From Borborobacter arsenicus (lineage in GTDB: Bacteria > Pseudomonadota > Alphaproteobacteria > Rhizobiales > Rhizobiaceae): 64,000 nucleotides of DNA. Below are positions 41,058 through 49,800 of the stretch, piece after piece. Within the stretch, counting starts at the first letter, position 1. The number at the start of each line of letters is the position of its first letter. The translations under genes were made by a program, and so were the position numbers. Where the stretch lies: NCBI RefSeq assembly GCF_003934165.1, contig NZ_ML133508.1:427881-491880 (forward strand), in the 5' to 3' direction. The notes below the pieces were generated by a model, which saw nothing but the letters and a program-made list of their open reading frames with translations, made no database searches and was not told where the DNA came from.

Positions 41058-42344
41058 CTATATCCGGTCGCGCAGTGCGTACCAGTTGAGCGCCAGGAAC
41101 AGCAGCGGCGCGCGCAGCATGGTGCCGCCCGGAAAGCGTGGAATTTTAAGGTCTTCCAGAAGCTTGAGGCGGTCGCGGTTTCCCGCCACCGTCTCGGCAT
41201 AGAGCTTGCCGACGAAATTCGACAGCATCACCCCGTGGCCCGAATAGCCACCGGCTGAAATCACATTAGGCATCACTTCGCGCACAAAAGGCGTGCGCGG
41301 CAGGGTGATACCGACATAGCCGCCCCAGCCATGGGTGATCTCGATATCCTTAAGGTCGGGATAGATTTCGGCGATCTGCCGGCGGATCTGGATATGGATG
41401 TCCTTGGGGTCGTCGACCGCATAGATCTCGCGCCCCCCGAACAGTAGCCGCCCGTCTTTCGATTTGCGGAAATAGCGCACGACAAAGCGGGAATCGTCCA
41501 CTGCCTCGCCGCCCGGAATGACCGGGCTGCCGGTGCCCAACGGCACGGTCGCGCCGATGAAGGAGCCGATCGGCATGATATGGGCTGCAGTCGTCGGCTC
41601 CAACCCACCGCCATAGGCATTCACCGCGACCAGGCATTTGTCGGCGGTGATCGTGCCGGTCGGCGTCGTCACCCTGACCTTGCCGCCGGCTGAGACGATG
41701 CCGGTCGATGGCGTCTGTTCGAACAGTTGCGCCTCGGCCTCGGCGGCCACACGCACCGTGCCGATCACCAGTTTCAGCGGATGGATGTGGCCGGTGCCGG
41801 TGTCGCGGATGCCGCCATAATAGGCTGGGGAGCCGAGCCGCTCTGCTGTCTCCTTCGCATCCATGAACGAGATATGTTCATAACCGAAGCGGCTTGCCAT
41901 GATGTCGGCATGCGCCCTGTAGGCGTCGACATAGCGCTTCTTGTGCGCCACCGACAATTGGCCTGGCATGAAGTCGATGTCGATTGCATGGGCTGCCGCG
42001 AAGTCAAGCAGATGCGCCTTGGCCTCCTCAGCAAGATCGAACAGCGCCTTGGCGCGGGTCAGGCCCAGTTCCGCTTCCGTCTCCTCGGCCCAGGCGCGCT
42101 GGCCCGTCCCCATCTGCCCACCATTGCGCCCGGATGCGCCGTCGCCGAAGCGTAACGCCTCGATCAGCACGACATTTACGCCGGCCTTGGCCAGATGCGC
42201 TGCCGCCGACAGGCCGGTAAATCCGCCGCCGACGATCACCACATCGGCATTCCTGTCGCCGTCCAGCGCCGGATAGGTCGGCCGTTCACCGGCGGTGGCT
42301 TCGTACCAGGAGTGGCCGGGGGATGTGAGGGAGTGGTGGGACAT
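41058..42344 (-). CDS. FAD-dependent oxidoreductase, gamma-glutamylputrescine oxidase-like
   Basis: This 428-residue DAO-family flavoenzyme has VVIVGGGFTGLSAAAHLAKAG near the N-terminus (FAD binding), a GASGRNGGQ motif, and a C-terminal GGYSGHGVMLSNFVGKLYAE segment. The pattern matches PuuB and its relatives, which oxidise gamma-glutamyl-putrescine. The gene immediately upstream on the same strand encodes a PuuA-like ligase, which supports this role. A 154-bp gap with palindromic repeats separates the two. Confidence 0.82.
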   Translation of the reverse strand: MSHHSLTSPGHSWYEATAGERPTYPALDGDRNADVVIVGGGFTGLSAAAHLAKAGVNVVLIEALRFGDGASGRNGGQMGTGQRAWAEETEAELGLTRAKALFDLAEEAKAHLLDFAAAHAIDIDFMPGQLSVAHKKRYVDAYRAHADIMASRFGYEHISFMDAKETAERLGSPAYYGGIRDTGTGHIHPLKLVIGTVRVAAEAEAQLFEQTPSTGIVSAGGKVRVTTPTGTITADKCLVAVNAYGGGLEPTTAAHIMPIGSFIGATVPLGTGSPVIPGGEAVDDSRFVVRYFRKSKDGRLLFGGREIYAVDDPKDIHIQIRRQIAEIYPDLKDIEITHGWGGYVGITLPRTPFVREVMPNVISAGGYSGHGVMLSNFVGKLYAETVAGNRDRLKLLEDLKIPRFPGGTMLRAPLLFLALNWYALRDRI

Positions 42345-42384
42345 GTGTTGTACGTCAATCAGTTGAGGTCGGGAGTTGGCAACA

Positions 42385-42498
42385 GGGCAGTCGGCAGTCG
42401 GCAGTCGGAAAATTCACTATCGCTCAACGCTCCGGACAGGAAACACGTCGGGCATGGCATGTATCCGACTGCCGATTGCCCATACTGCCGACTGCCCC
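42385..42498. repeat. Inverted repeat with tandem GGCAGTC units
   Basis: The left arm is three tandem copies of GGCAGTC (42386-42406). The right part has complementary CCGACTGCC (42465-42473) and CTGCCGACTGCCC copies (42485-42497). Together they form a large stem-loop between the PuuA-like and PuuB-like genes. No gene lies in it. The unit recurs in rhizobial intergenic DNA. Confidence 0.65.
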
Positions 42499-43932
42499 TC
42501 ACACATTCAGCAACAAAAACTCCCGCTCCCACGGGCTGATCACTTCCATGAAGGTCTCAAACTCCGCCCGCTTGATCGCCGCATAGGTGGTCGCGAAGGG
42601 TTCGCCCAGCACCTCGCGCAATTCGGTGTCCTGTTCGAACAGGTCGACTGCTTCGAGCAGCCCGCGCGGCAGGTCGATCTCGTCCTCATTGGCGGTAGTG
42701 CCGACAGGCGCGTCGGGCTTCAGCTTGTTCTTCATGCCGATCAGTCCACAGGCAAGCGACGCCGCAACCGCCAGATAGGGATTGGCGTCGGAAGAGGGGA
42801 TGCGGTTTTCCAGCCGCCTTGCCGCCGGGTCGGAGCGCGGCACGCGGAAGGCGACGGTGCGGTTGTCATAGCCCCATTTGGTGTTGACCGGTGCGGAGGC
42901 GCCCTGCGTCAGCCGCCGATAGGAATTCACATAGGGCGCAAACATCACCAGCGCGTTGGGAACATGGCGCTGCATGCCGCCGATGAAGTTGAAGAAGGTC
43001 TCGGTCTCGCCGCCATTCTCGTCGGAGAAGATGTTCCTGCCGGTCTTCTTGTCGAGGATCGACTGGTGGATATGCATGGCCGATCCTGGCTGGCCCTGAA
43101 TCGGCTTGGCCATGAAAGTGGCGTAGGTATCATGCTTGAGCGCGGCCTCGCGGATCGTGCGCTTGAACAGAAACACCTGGTCGGCCAGTTCGATCGGGTC
43201 GCCATGGCGCAGGTTGATTTCCAGCTGCCCCGCGCCTTCCTCGTGGATCAGCGTATCGATCTCCAGCCCCTGGCTTTCGGAGAAGTGGTAGATGTCGTCG
43301 ATTAGTTCGTCGAACTCGTTGACGCCCGCAATGGAGTAACCGGCGCCGCCGCCGATCGCCCGGCCGGAGCGTCCCACCGGCGGTGCCAGCGGATAGTCGG
43401 GGTCGGGGTTCTTACGCACCAGGTAGAATTCGATCTCCGGCGCCACCACCGGCTTCAGGCCACGCCTGTCATAGGCCGCCATCACCCGCTTGAGCACGTT
43501 GCGCGGCGTGAACTCGACCGCATGGCCGTCCTGGTGGACGAGGTCGCAGATCACCTGTGCGGTCGGATCGTCCTCCCATGGCACTGCGGTCAGCGTCGAC
43601 AGGTCGGGCATCAGCTTGAGGTCACCATCATCCTCCGGGTAGGAGAATCCGTTGCCGTCCTCCGGATAATCGCCGGAGATCGTCATCATGAATACTGCCG
43701 AAGGCAGCGCTAGCGATGTGTTGGAAGTGAATTTGCTCGACGGCATCATCTTGCCACGCGCCACGCCGGCCTGGTCAGGCGTGATGCATTCGATGTCCTC
43801 GATGCCGCGCCATTCGAGCCATTCGCTGACTTCTTTCCAGTTCTTGACACCACGGAGGTTTTTTACGAATGCAGGCGTCCGCGCGCGCCTCCCGGCTTTC
43901 GAGGGGCGGACTTCCTTCTTAGAGGCAGGCAT
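42499..43932 (-). CDS. Glutamine-synthetase-like gamma-glutamylpolyamine ligase
   Basis: This 477-residue protein has the glutamine synthetase fold: DQAGVARGKMMPSSKF in the beta-grasp domain, VVAPEIEFYLVRKNPDPDYP, IHEEGAGQLEINLRHGDP, MAKPIQGQPGSAMHIHQSI and NRTVAFRVP. GS members of this type (PuuA) link glutamate to putrescine or other amines. The neighbouring PuuB-like gene supports this over nitrogen assimilation. The start is ATG 43932 with only a weak GGTGA upstream. A second GS-like gene lies at 49801. Confidence 0.82.
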   Translation of the reverse strand: MPASKKEVRPSKAGRRARTPAFVKNLRGVKNWKEVSEWLEWRGIEDIECITPDQAGVARGKMMPSSKFTSNTSLALPSAVFMMTISGDYPEDGNGFSYPEDDGDLKLMPDLSTLTAVPWEDDPTAQVICDLVHQDGHAVEFTPRNVLKRVMAAYDRRGLKPVVAPEIEFYLVRKNPDPDYPLAPPVGRSGRAIGGGAGYSIAGVNEFDELIDDIYHFSESQGLEIDTLIHEEGAGQLEINLRHGDPIELADQVFLFKRTIREAALKHDTYATFMAKPIQGQPGSAMHIHQSILDKKTGRNIFSDENGGETETFFNFIGGMQRHVPNALVMFAPYVNSYRRLTQGASAPVNTKWGYDNRTVAFRVPRSDPAARRLENRIPSSDANPYLAVAASLACGLIGMKNKLKPDAPVGTTANEDEIDLPRGLLEAVDLFEQDTELREVLGEPFATTYAAIKRAEFETFMEVISPWEREFLLLNV

Positions 43933-44041
43933 CAATCACCAGATTTGATTTCGGAATATCAACTATAGCCGGGTCGCGCGACAGAAGGGAAGGGGGCGCG
44001 AAAGCAAGATGAACTTGCAAGGTTGGGCTTGCTCTACTGCC

Positions 44042-44521
44042 TCAAGTCGTTCCGGAGCACCCTCCTTGGCTCTCCAATAGCCGCTCCACGACAGGCTGCA
44101 ATTGCTCCGGGGTAATTGGCTTTGCGACGACGGCGTCGATCGTTGCGGTTGCTTGCAGCACCTTCCCACAGCCTACACGGGTTGAAAGCAAAATGACGCA
44201 AGGCATCTTTCCACCGCTCATCCGGCGAAGTGTGGCAAGCTGCGCCATCAGCCCGTCGCAGTCCTTGTTGCTGGCGCCGCCGTCGAGAATTACGGTCCCC
44301 GGCACGATCCTCCGAAGCGTTTCCATGGCCGCTTCCGGGGTCTCTGCTATTGGCTTGAGGCCCGACCGCTCGACAATCTTGGACACCACGACCCGGTTGA
44401 TCGGTGATCTGCCGACCACTAGGGCCCTATGCACGTCGATTTCCGGCGGCGCTGCCTGCTGATCATTGTCCGGCAAACCGGACATCGTGCCGCGCATCGC
44501 ATTGAGACGTGATTGGATCAT
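44042..44521 (-). CDS. Stand-alone receiver-domain protein with degenerate acidic pocket
   Basis: This 159-residue protein has a CheY-like fold: RALVVGRSPINRVVVSKIVE, GTVILDGGASNKDCDGL (the phospho-acceptor aspartate position), CVILLST and VVAKPITPEQLQPVVERLL (the conserved lysine). The N-terminal acidic pair that normally binds magnesium is replaced by GR, while the aspartate, the S/T and the lysine are kept. It may therefore work without usual phosphorylation. The first 30 residues are a non-conserved extension. No kinase or output gene is adjacent. Function unknown. Confidence 0.7.
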   Translation of the reverse strand: MIQSRLNAMRGTMSGLPDNDQQAAPPEIDVHRALVVGRSPINRVVVSKIVERSGLKPIAETPEAAMETLRRIVPGTVILDGGASNKDCDGLMAQLATLRRMSGGKMPCVILLSTRVGCGKVLQATATIDAVVAKPITPEQLQPVVERLLESQGGCSGTT

Positions 44522-44668
44522 TTCTGCCGCACCCGACGCTCAATTTATAGTTGAGGGCGGCCGCAGATAAGCTTAACGCCGACATGGATGTCAAGCGCAA
44601 AAGAAGAAGCGGGAGAGGCCGAAAAATTTGCCTTTACAGTACGTTAAGTAGGTAATGCCATTCAAGAA

Positions 44669-44700
44669 ATATCGCCTGCATGAAAACATGCAGGCGATAT
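44669..44700 (-). terminator. Strong hairpin downstream of the aceA-linked small gene
   Basis: There is a perfect 14-bp stem (44669-44682 with 44687-44700) around an AAAA loop. On the minus strand it is followed by TTTCTTG. It lies 32 bp after the stop of the leftward 80-aa gene and is the likely end of the aceA transcript. Confidence 0.75.
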
Positions 44701-44732
44701 GCAGGTTTCTGCGATTTATCTTGCGGATAACA

Positions 44733-44975
44733 TCAATTACCGCTCGATTGGGTCACGATAACCGGGATCAGCAGGTCGCCCCAATTGCCGTTACCGCCAT
44801 GGTGCCTGGCCGAGCGCACCAGCTCGACCGAAACCCCGGCCTCGACCGCCTTCATCACCGACTGATTAAGGCGATGAAGGTCATTGGCCACGATGCGGAT
44901 GACCGCCTGCTGGTCGGCGCTCATGGCTGACGATTGTTCCTCGGCGCGTTCCTTGACGCGAGTCTTTGGAGGCAT
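44733..44975 (-). CDS. Small conserved-looking protein downstream of isocitrate lyase
   Basis: This 80-residue protein starts MPPKTRVKERAEEQSSAM, with GGGAG 9 bases upstream. It is mostly helical (QAVIRIVANDLHRLNQSVMKA) and ends in a hydrophobic LLIPVIVTQSSGN tail. It is 44 bp after aceA in the same direction, and a strong hairpin follows, so it is probably co-transcribed with aceA. No family name is known to me. Position suggests a role linked to the glyoxylate bypass. Confidence 0.6.
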   Translation of the reverse strand: MPPKTRVKERAEEQSSAMSADQQAVIRIVANDLHRLNQSVMKAVEAGVSVELVRSARHHGGNGNWGDLLIPVIVTQSSGN

Positions 44976-45019
44976 TTCTAATTCTCCCACTGTGTTCGTG
45001 CCTCGTCTTGATCGCCGGC

Positions 45020-46309
<1,290 letters not shown>

Positions 46310-46452
46310 TGTGATCTCCCTGCAATCATGAACACTACGCTGCGAGGCAAATTCTCAAGTCGCTAACGTGTTACTGAATTTACATTGCGCTGCGATATAG
46401 GCGAGGAAAATCGGGATTTCTCGTTGAAAATTGAGGAAAACCTGTATTGTGT

Positions 46453-46539
46453 TTGACAGTGTGGCGTTGTAAATCTGTAAAAGATGTAAAAGGCAGATTT
46501 CGACACCAGGGCAAAAAATTCGTGTCAATATTGTGTAAA
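46453..46539. promoter_or_regulatory. Repeated TGTAAA boxes and a promoter between aceA and its regulator
   Basis: TGTAAA occurs at 46468-46473, 46476-46481, 46485-46490 and 46534-46539 (the first three spaced 8-9 bases), and the inverse TTTACA lies at 46378-46383. A TTGACA (46453-46458) is followed, after 17 bases, by the second box as a possible -10. The repeats are a likely binding site for the ScfR/RamB-type protein encoded next door, controlling both genes. Apart from these boxes the 279-bp region holds nothing recognised. Confidence 0.55.
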
Positions 46540-46588
46540 TCACCTGTGATGGTTCTATGTCGATCGGCCTGGTTTGCGGAGCTTTCCG

Positions 46589-48025
46589 GTGGCTGAACAG
46601 AAGATCTTTGCCGGTCCGCGTATCCGCCGCATCCGCAATGCCAAGGGCCTGACGCAGACGGCGATGGCCGAGGGGCTCGGCATCTCGCCGTCCTATCTCA
46701 ACCTCATCGAGCGCAATCAGCGCCCACTGACAGTCCAGCTCATTCTCAAGCTTGCCTCGGTCTACAAGGTCGAGCCGGACGAGTTGCAGGGCGAGGCGCG
46801 CGGGTCGATTTCTGCCCTTAAGGAAGTGTTCGGCGACCCGTTGATGGCCGGCGAACTGCCCGGCGACCAGGAGTTGATCGAGATCGCGGAAGCAGCACCC
46901 AATGCGGCTGCCGCCGTTGTCAAACTCTATCGCGCCTATCGCGAGCAGGCCACCCGCCTGTCCGATCTGTCGGAATTGCTGGCGCGGGAAGGGCGCACGA
47001 CAGCCCTTTCTGGTGCGCGCCTGCCGATCGACGAGGTGCATGAGGTGTTCGAGCGCCGGCCGAACCATTTTCCGGCGCTTGAGGAAGAGGCGGAGGCCTT
47101 CACCGCGCTTCTTGATCCCGGTGACGACCTGTTCGGTGCGCTCAAGGCATGGCTGAAGCGCGAATATGGCATCGTCGTCAAGGTACTGCCGGTCGCCACC
47201 ATGCCCAATTGGCGGCGCCGCTACGATCGTCATTCGCAGCGCCTGTTTCTCTCCGAGCGGCTGTCGCCATTCGATCAGTTGCGCGAAGTGGCGATGGAGG
47301 CATCGCTGATCCGCATGTCGGTGGCGGTCGCGGCCGAGATCCAGGCGCTGAAACTCTCTTCCGACGAGGCGCGCCGCCTAGCGCGCTTCGAGCTTGGCCG
47401 CTATGCCGCCCATGCGCTGATGATGCCCTATCAGGCCTTCCAGGCGGCGGCCTTGCGCGCCCGCTACGACATCGACGTGCTGAAATCGCGTTTCGGCGTC
47501 TCCTTTGAACAGGCGGCAAACCGGCTGACCATGCTGCAGCGGCAGGGCAGCGCCGGCGTGCCCTTCTTCATGCTTGAGGTGGACAATGCCGGAAACCGCT
47601 TCCGCAAGGCCGGCGCGCAGGGCTTTCCGCAAAGTCGCTTCGGGGGAGGATGCCCGAAGCTGCCGGTCCATGCCGCATTTGCCCAGCCGAGCCAGATCAT
47701 CGTCGAGGCGGTGGAAATGCCCGACGGTGCCGAATTCCTCTGCATCGCCCGCACGCTGGAAGGGCCGCAAGGCGCGTTCAACGAACGCCCGCGCCGCACC
47801 GCGATCCTGCTGGGCTGCGACATCGCCTTTCGCGAGGAGATCGTCTATGGCGCCGCCCTTGCCGGCGCGCCGGGAAAATCCGGACAGGTTGCGGCAACGC
47901 CGGTGGGCCCCGCCTGCCGTCTGTGCGAACGCACCGGCTGCCTTGCTCGCGCCGAACCGCCGCTGACCCGCCCGCTCGGCTTGGACGAAATGGTGACCGG
48001 GCTCTCCGCCTTTGATTTTCAGTAA
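46589..48025 (+). CDS. ScfR/RamB-family transcriptional regulator (short-chain fatty acyl regulator)
   Basis: This 478-residue protein has an XRE-type HTH at the N-terminus (GPRIRRIRNAKGLTQTAMAE, then LGISPSYLNLIERNQRPLTV). A middle region resembles the ImmA/IrrE metallopeptidase-like segment, and the C-terminal domain contains the cysteine motif CRLCERTGC. This is the layout of regulators of propionate/acetate and glyoxylate genes (RamB, ScfR). The divergent aceA makes it the likely regulator. The start is GTG 46589 with CGGAG 8 bases upstream. Which acyl-CoA it senses is not visible. Confidence 0.85.
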   Translation: MAEQKIFAGPRIRRIRNAKGLTQTAMAEGLGISPSYLNLIERNQRPLTVQLILKLASVYKVEPDELQGEARGSISALKEVFGDPLMAGELPGDQELIEIAEAAPNAAAAVVKLYRAYREQATRLSDLSELLAREGRTTALSGARLPIDEVHEVFERRPNHFPALEEEAEAFTALLDPGDDLFGALKAWLKREYGIVVKVLPVATMPNWRRRYDRHSQRLFLSERLSPFDQLREVAMEASLIRMSVAVAAEIQALKLSSDEARRLARFELGRYAAHALMMPYQAFQAAALRARYDIDVLKSRFGVSFEQAANRLTMLQRQGSAGVPFFMLEVDNAGNRFRKAGAQGFPQSRFGGGCPKLPVHAAFAQPSQIIVEAVEMPDGAEFLCIARTLEGPQGAFNERPRRTAILLGCDIAFREEIVYGAALAGAPGKSGQVAATPVGPACRLCERTGCLARAEPPLTRPLGLDEMVTGLSAFDFQ

Positions 48026-48032
48026 GGGTATC

Positions 48033-48061
48033 GATAACAAAAATTGACAAAGATTGTTATC
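48033..48061. promoter_or_regulatory. Palindromic operator and promoter of the toxin-antitoxin pair
   Basis: The 8-bp inverted repeat GATAACAA (48033-48040) / TTGTTATC (48054-48061) flanks a TTGACA (48044-48049). A -10-like TACGTT follows at 48067-48072, which would place the start of transcription at or next to the ATG at 48079. No ribosome binding site lies before that ATG, so a leaderless mRNA is possible. The palindrome is a natural site for autorepression by the antitoxin. Confidence 0.6.
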
Positions 48062-48078
48062 AATCCTACGTTTTCACC

Positions 48079-48336
48079 ATGAACATCTCGCTGACGAAGG
48101 AACTTGAGGAATACGTCGCCGCGCAAGTCCGCTCGGGGCATTACTCCTCTGCGAGCGAGGTCGTCCGGGAGGCGCTGCGCGGCCATCTTCGCGAGAAGGC
48201 CGAACGGGATATTCAAACACGCATTGCAAGGGCACGGGCTGACGTGCAGGCAGGCGATATAGCCGAGGCAACCCCGCAATTCTTCGAGGAGGCCAGGCGA
48301 CGGATTCGCCGGAGCGCGGGCGGCAAATCCCGCTGA
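48079..48336 (+). CDS. Antitoxin, ParD-like (ribbon-helix-helix)
   Basis: This 85-residue protein begins MNISLTKELEEYVAAQVRSG, then YSSASEVVREALRGHLREKA, the typical ParD/CC2985 ribbon-helix-helix DNA-binding part. A flexible C-terminal tail would wrap the toxin. It shares one base with the toxin gene (TGATG) and has an upstream palindrome. The ParD family usually represses its own promoter. Confidence 0.88.
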   Translation: MNISLTKELEEYVAAQVRSGHYSSASEVVREALRGHLREKAERDIQTRIARARADVQAGDIAEATPQFFEEARRRIRRSAGGKSR

Positions 48337-48635
48337 TGGTTCATCGGGTCTATTTCACCCGATCTGCGCAAGACGATTTCCAGTCGATCATAGATTTTAT
48401 TGCCGCCGACAATCCCGGTCGTGCGTTGTCCTTTGTTGATGATTTGCAGCGCCGGGCCGTGAAATTGCTGGCTGATTTCCCAAGGACTGGGCGCCAGTAT
48501 GGTTCCTTTCATTATCTGGTCTTCGGCAACTATATTCTTGCATACGACATCGATGATGCGGCGAGAGCCGTTCATATTCTGCTTGTCACGGAAGGTCACC
48601 GCCTTTGGCAGGAGTTGCTTACGGAGCGGTCGTAA
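48336..48635 (+). CDS. Toxin, ParE/RelE superfamily
   Basis: This 99-residue toxin reads VHRVYFTRSAQDDFQSIIDFIA, DNPGRALSFVDDLQRRAVKLLADFP and a C-terminal YIDD-like YILAYDIDDAARAVHILLV, the RelE/ParE fold. ParE members poison DNA gyrase, while RelE members cleave mRNA; the pairing with a ParD-type antitoxin favours ParE. The start overlaps the antitoxin stop by one base, and a hairpin terminator follows 46 bp after the stop. It may stabilise this chromosomal region. Confidence 0.87.
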   Translation: MVHRVYFTRSAQDDFQSIIDFIAADNPGRALSFVDDLQRRAVKLLADFPRTGRQYGSFHYLVFGNYILAYDIDDAARAVHILLVTEGHRLWQELLTERS

Positions 48636-48681
48636 GACCTTGGCTAAGGCAACGATGGATTCGAACGGGTGACACAACCAT

Positions 48682-48716
48682 AAGCGGCCGTTGGATCAGG
48701 CCGCTTCCTTTCCTTT
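48682..48716 (+). terminator. Terminator after the toxin-antitoxin pair
   Basis: There is an 8-bp stem AAGCGGCC (48682-48689) / GGCCGCTT (48699-48706) with a 9-base loop, followed by CCTTTCCTTT. It lies between the toxin gene and the EamA transporter gene. Confidence 0.65.
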
Positions 48717-48789
48717 GGGCTACGCGATTGGCAACGCTACGGTCGCTTAACGACATGCGCCGCTGTTTTGCAGAGACGATAGTCGAGCC

Positions 48790-49743
48790 ATGACCCAGAC
48801 TGCCATTTCCCAACCTTCCGCCACACCCCAGGTCTCGCCCAATGCCGAGCGGCTTGGAGCACTGCTGGTCTTCCTTTCGGCGCTGTGCTGGAGCTTCGGC
48901 GGCGCCATCGCCCGTTTCGTGGAGATGCAGGACAGCTGGGCCGTCATCTTCTGGCGCTCCGCCTGGGCGGCAGCCTTCCTCATTGGCTTCATGCTGTGGC
49001 GTGATGGCGGGCGCGGCACGCTCAGGCTGTTTGCCAGCATGGGCCTTCCGGGCCTGGCGGTGGCGCTCTGCTTTGCCAGCGCCTCCACCGCCTTCGTGGT
49101 CGCGCTTTCCTACACCACCGTTGCCAATATCCTGCTCATGCAGGCCGGCGTGCCGCTCTTTGCAGCGCTGCTGGCCTGGGTGCTGTTTCGCGAGCGTGTG
49201 TCGGGGCCGACCTGGATTGCGATCGCGGCTGTCATTTTCGGCGTCGCCATCATGGTTTCGGAATCGCTTGGCGGCAATGTTTCGCCGATCGGCGATGGAT
49301 TGGCGCTGCTGATTGCCGTGATGTTTTCAATCGCCACCGTGATCACGCGGCGCTTCGCCCATGTACGCATGACGCCGGCGACCTGCCTCGGCACCATCTT
49401 TGCCGCGCTGTTTGCGTACAGCCAGGCCGAGGCATTGGCGGTGTCGCCGCGCGACATGGGCTTCCTGTTCGCTTTCGGCGTGCTCAATCTGGGCGTTGGC
49501 CTCGCCTTCTTCGCTACCGGCGCGCGAATGGTGCCGGCTGCGGTTGCCGCACTGCTGGGCACTTTTGAGCCGATCCTGGGACCGATCTGGGTCTGGCTCA
49601 GCCATGGCGAGGTGCCGAGCACCCGCACGATTGTCGGCGGGGCGGTCGTTTTTATCGCGCTGCTCGTCCATATCGGGCTGGAGTTCAAGCGCCAGTCGCG
49701 GCCCGCCAAGCCCGGCGTCACCGGCGTGCCGTCGCCCCATTGA
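48790..49743 (+). CDS. EamA/DMT-family transporter
   Basis: This 317-residue membrane protein has about ten hydrophobic segments in two similar halves: LGALLVFLSALCWSFGGAIA opens the first and GDGLALLIAVMFSIATVITR the second. This is the drug/metabolite transporter fold. Substrate and direction are unknown. It lies upstream of a GS-like ligase and potFGHI in the same direction. Export or uptake of an amine or amino acid is thinkable, but the 57-bp gap gives no proof of a shared transcript. The ribosome binding site is weak. Confidence 0.82.
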   Translation: MTQTAISQPSATPQVSPNAERLGALLVFLSALCWSFGGAIARFVEMQDSWAVIFWRSAWAAAFLIGFMLWRDGGRGTLRLFASMGLPGLAVALCFASASTAFVVALSYTTVANILLMQAGVPLFAALLAWVLFRERVSGPTWIAIAAVIFGVAIMVSESLGGNVSPIGDGLALLIAVMFSIATVITRRFAHVRMTPATCLGTIFAALFAYSQAEALAVSPRDMGFLFAFGVLNLGVGLAFFATGARMVPAAVAALLGTFEPILGPIWVWLSHGEVPSTRTIVGGAVVFIALLVHIGLEFKRQSRPAKPGVTGVPSPH

Positions 49744-49800
49744 CAGAACTGTTACAGTGTAGGCAGGTTATGTGATCTGCAACTGCTCAACAGGTACATC

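Noticed and set aside
42386-42408. Tandem GGCAGTC units as a CRISPR array
   Set aside because: The units are 7 bp with no spacers and pair with inverse copies 60-90 bp away; no cas gene is present.
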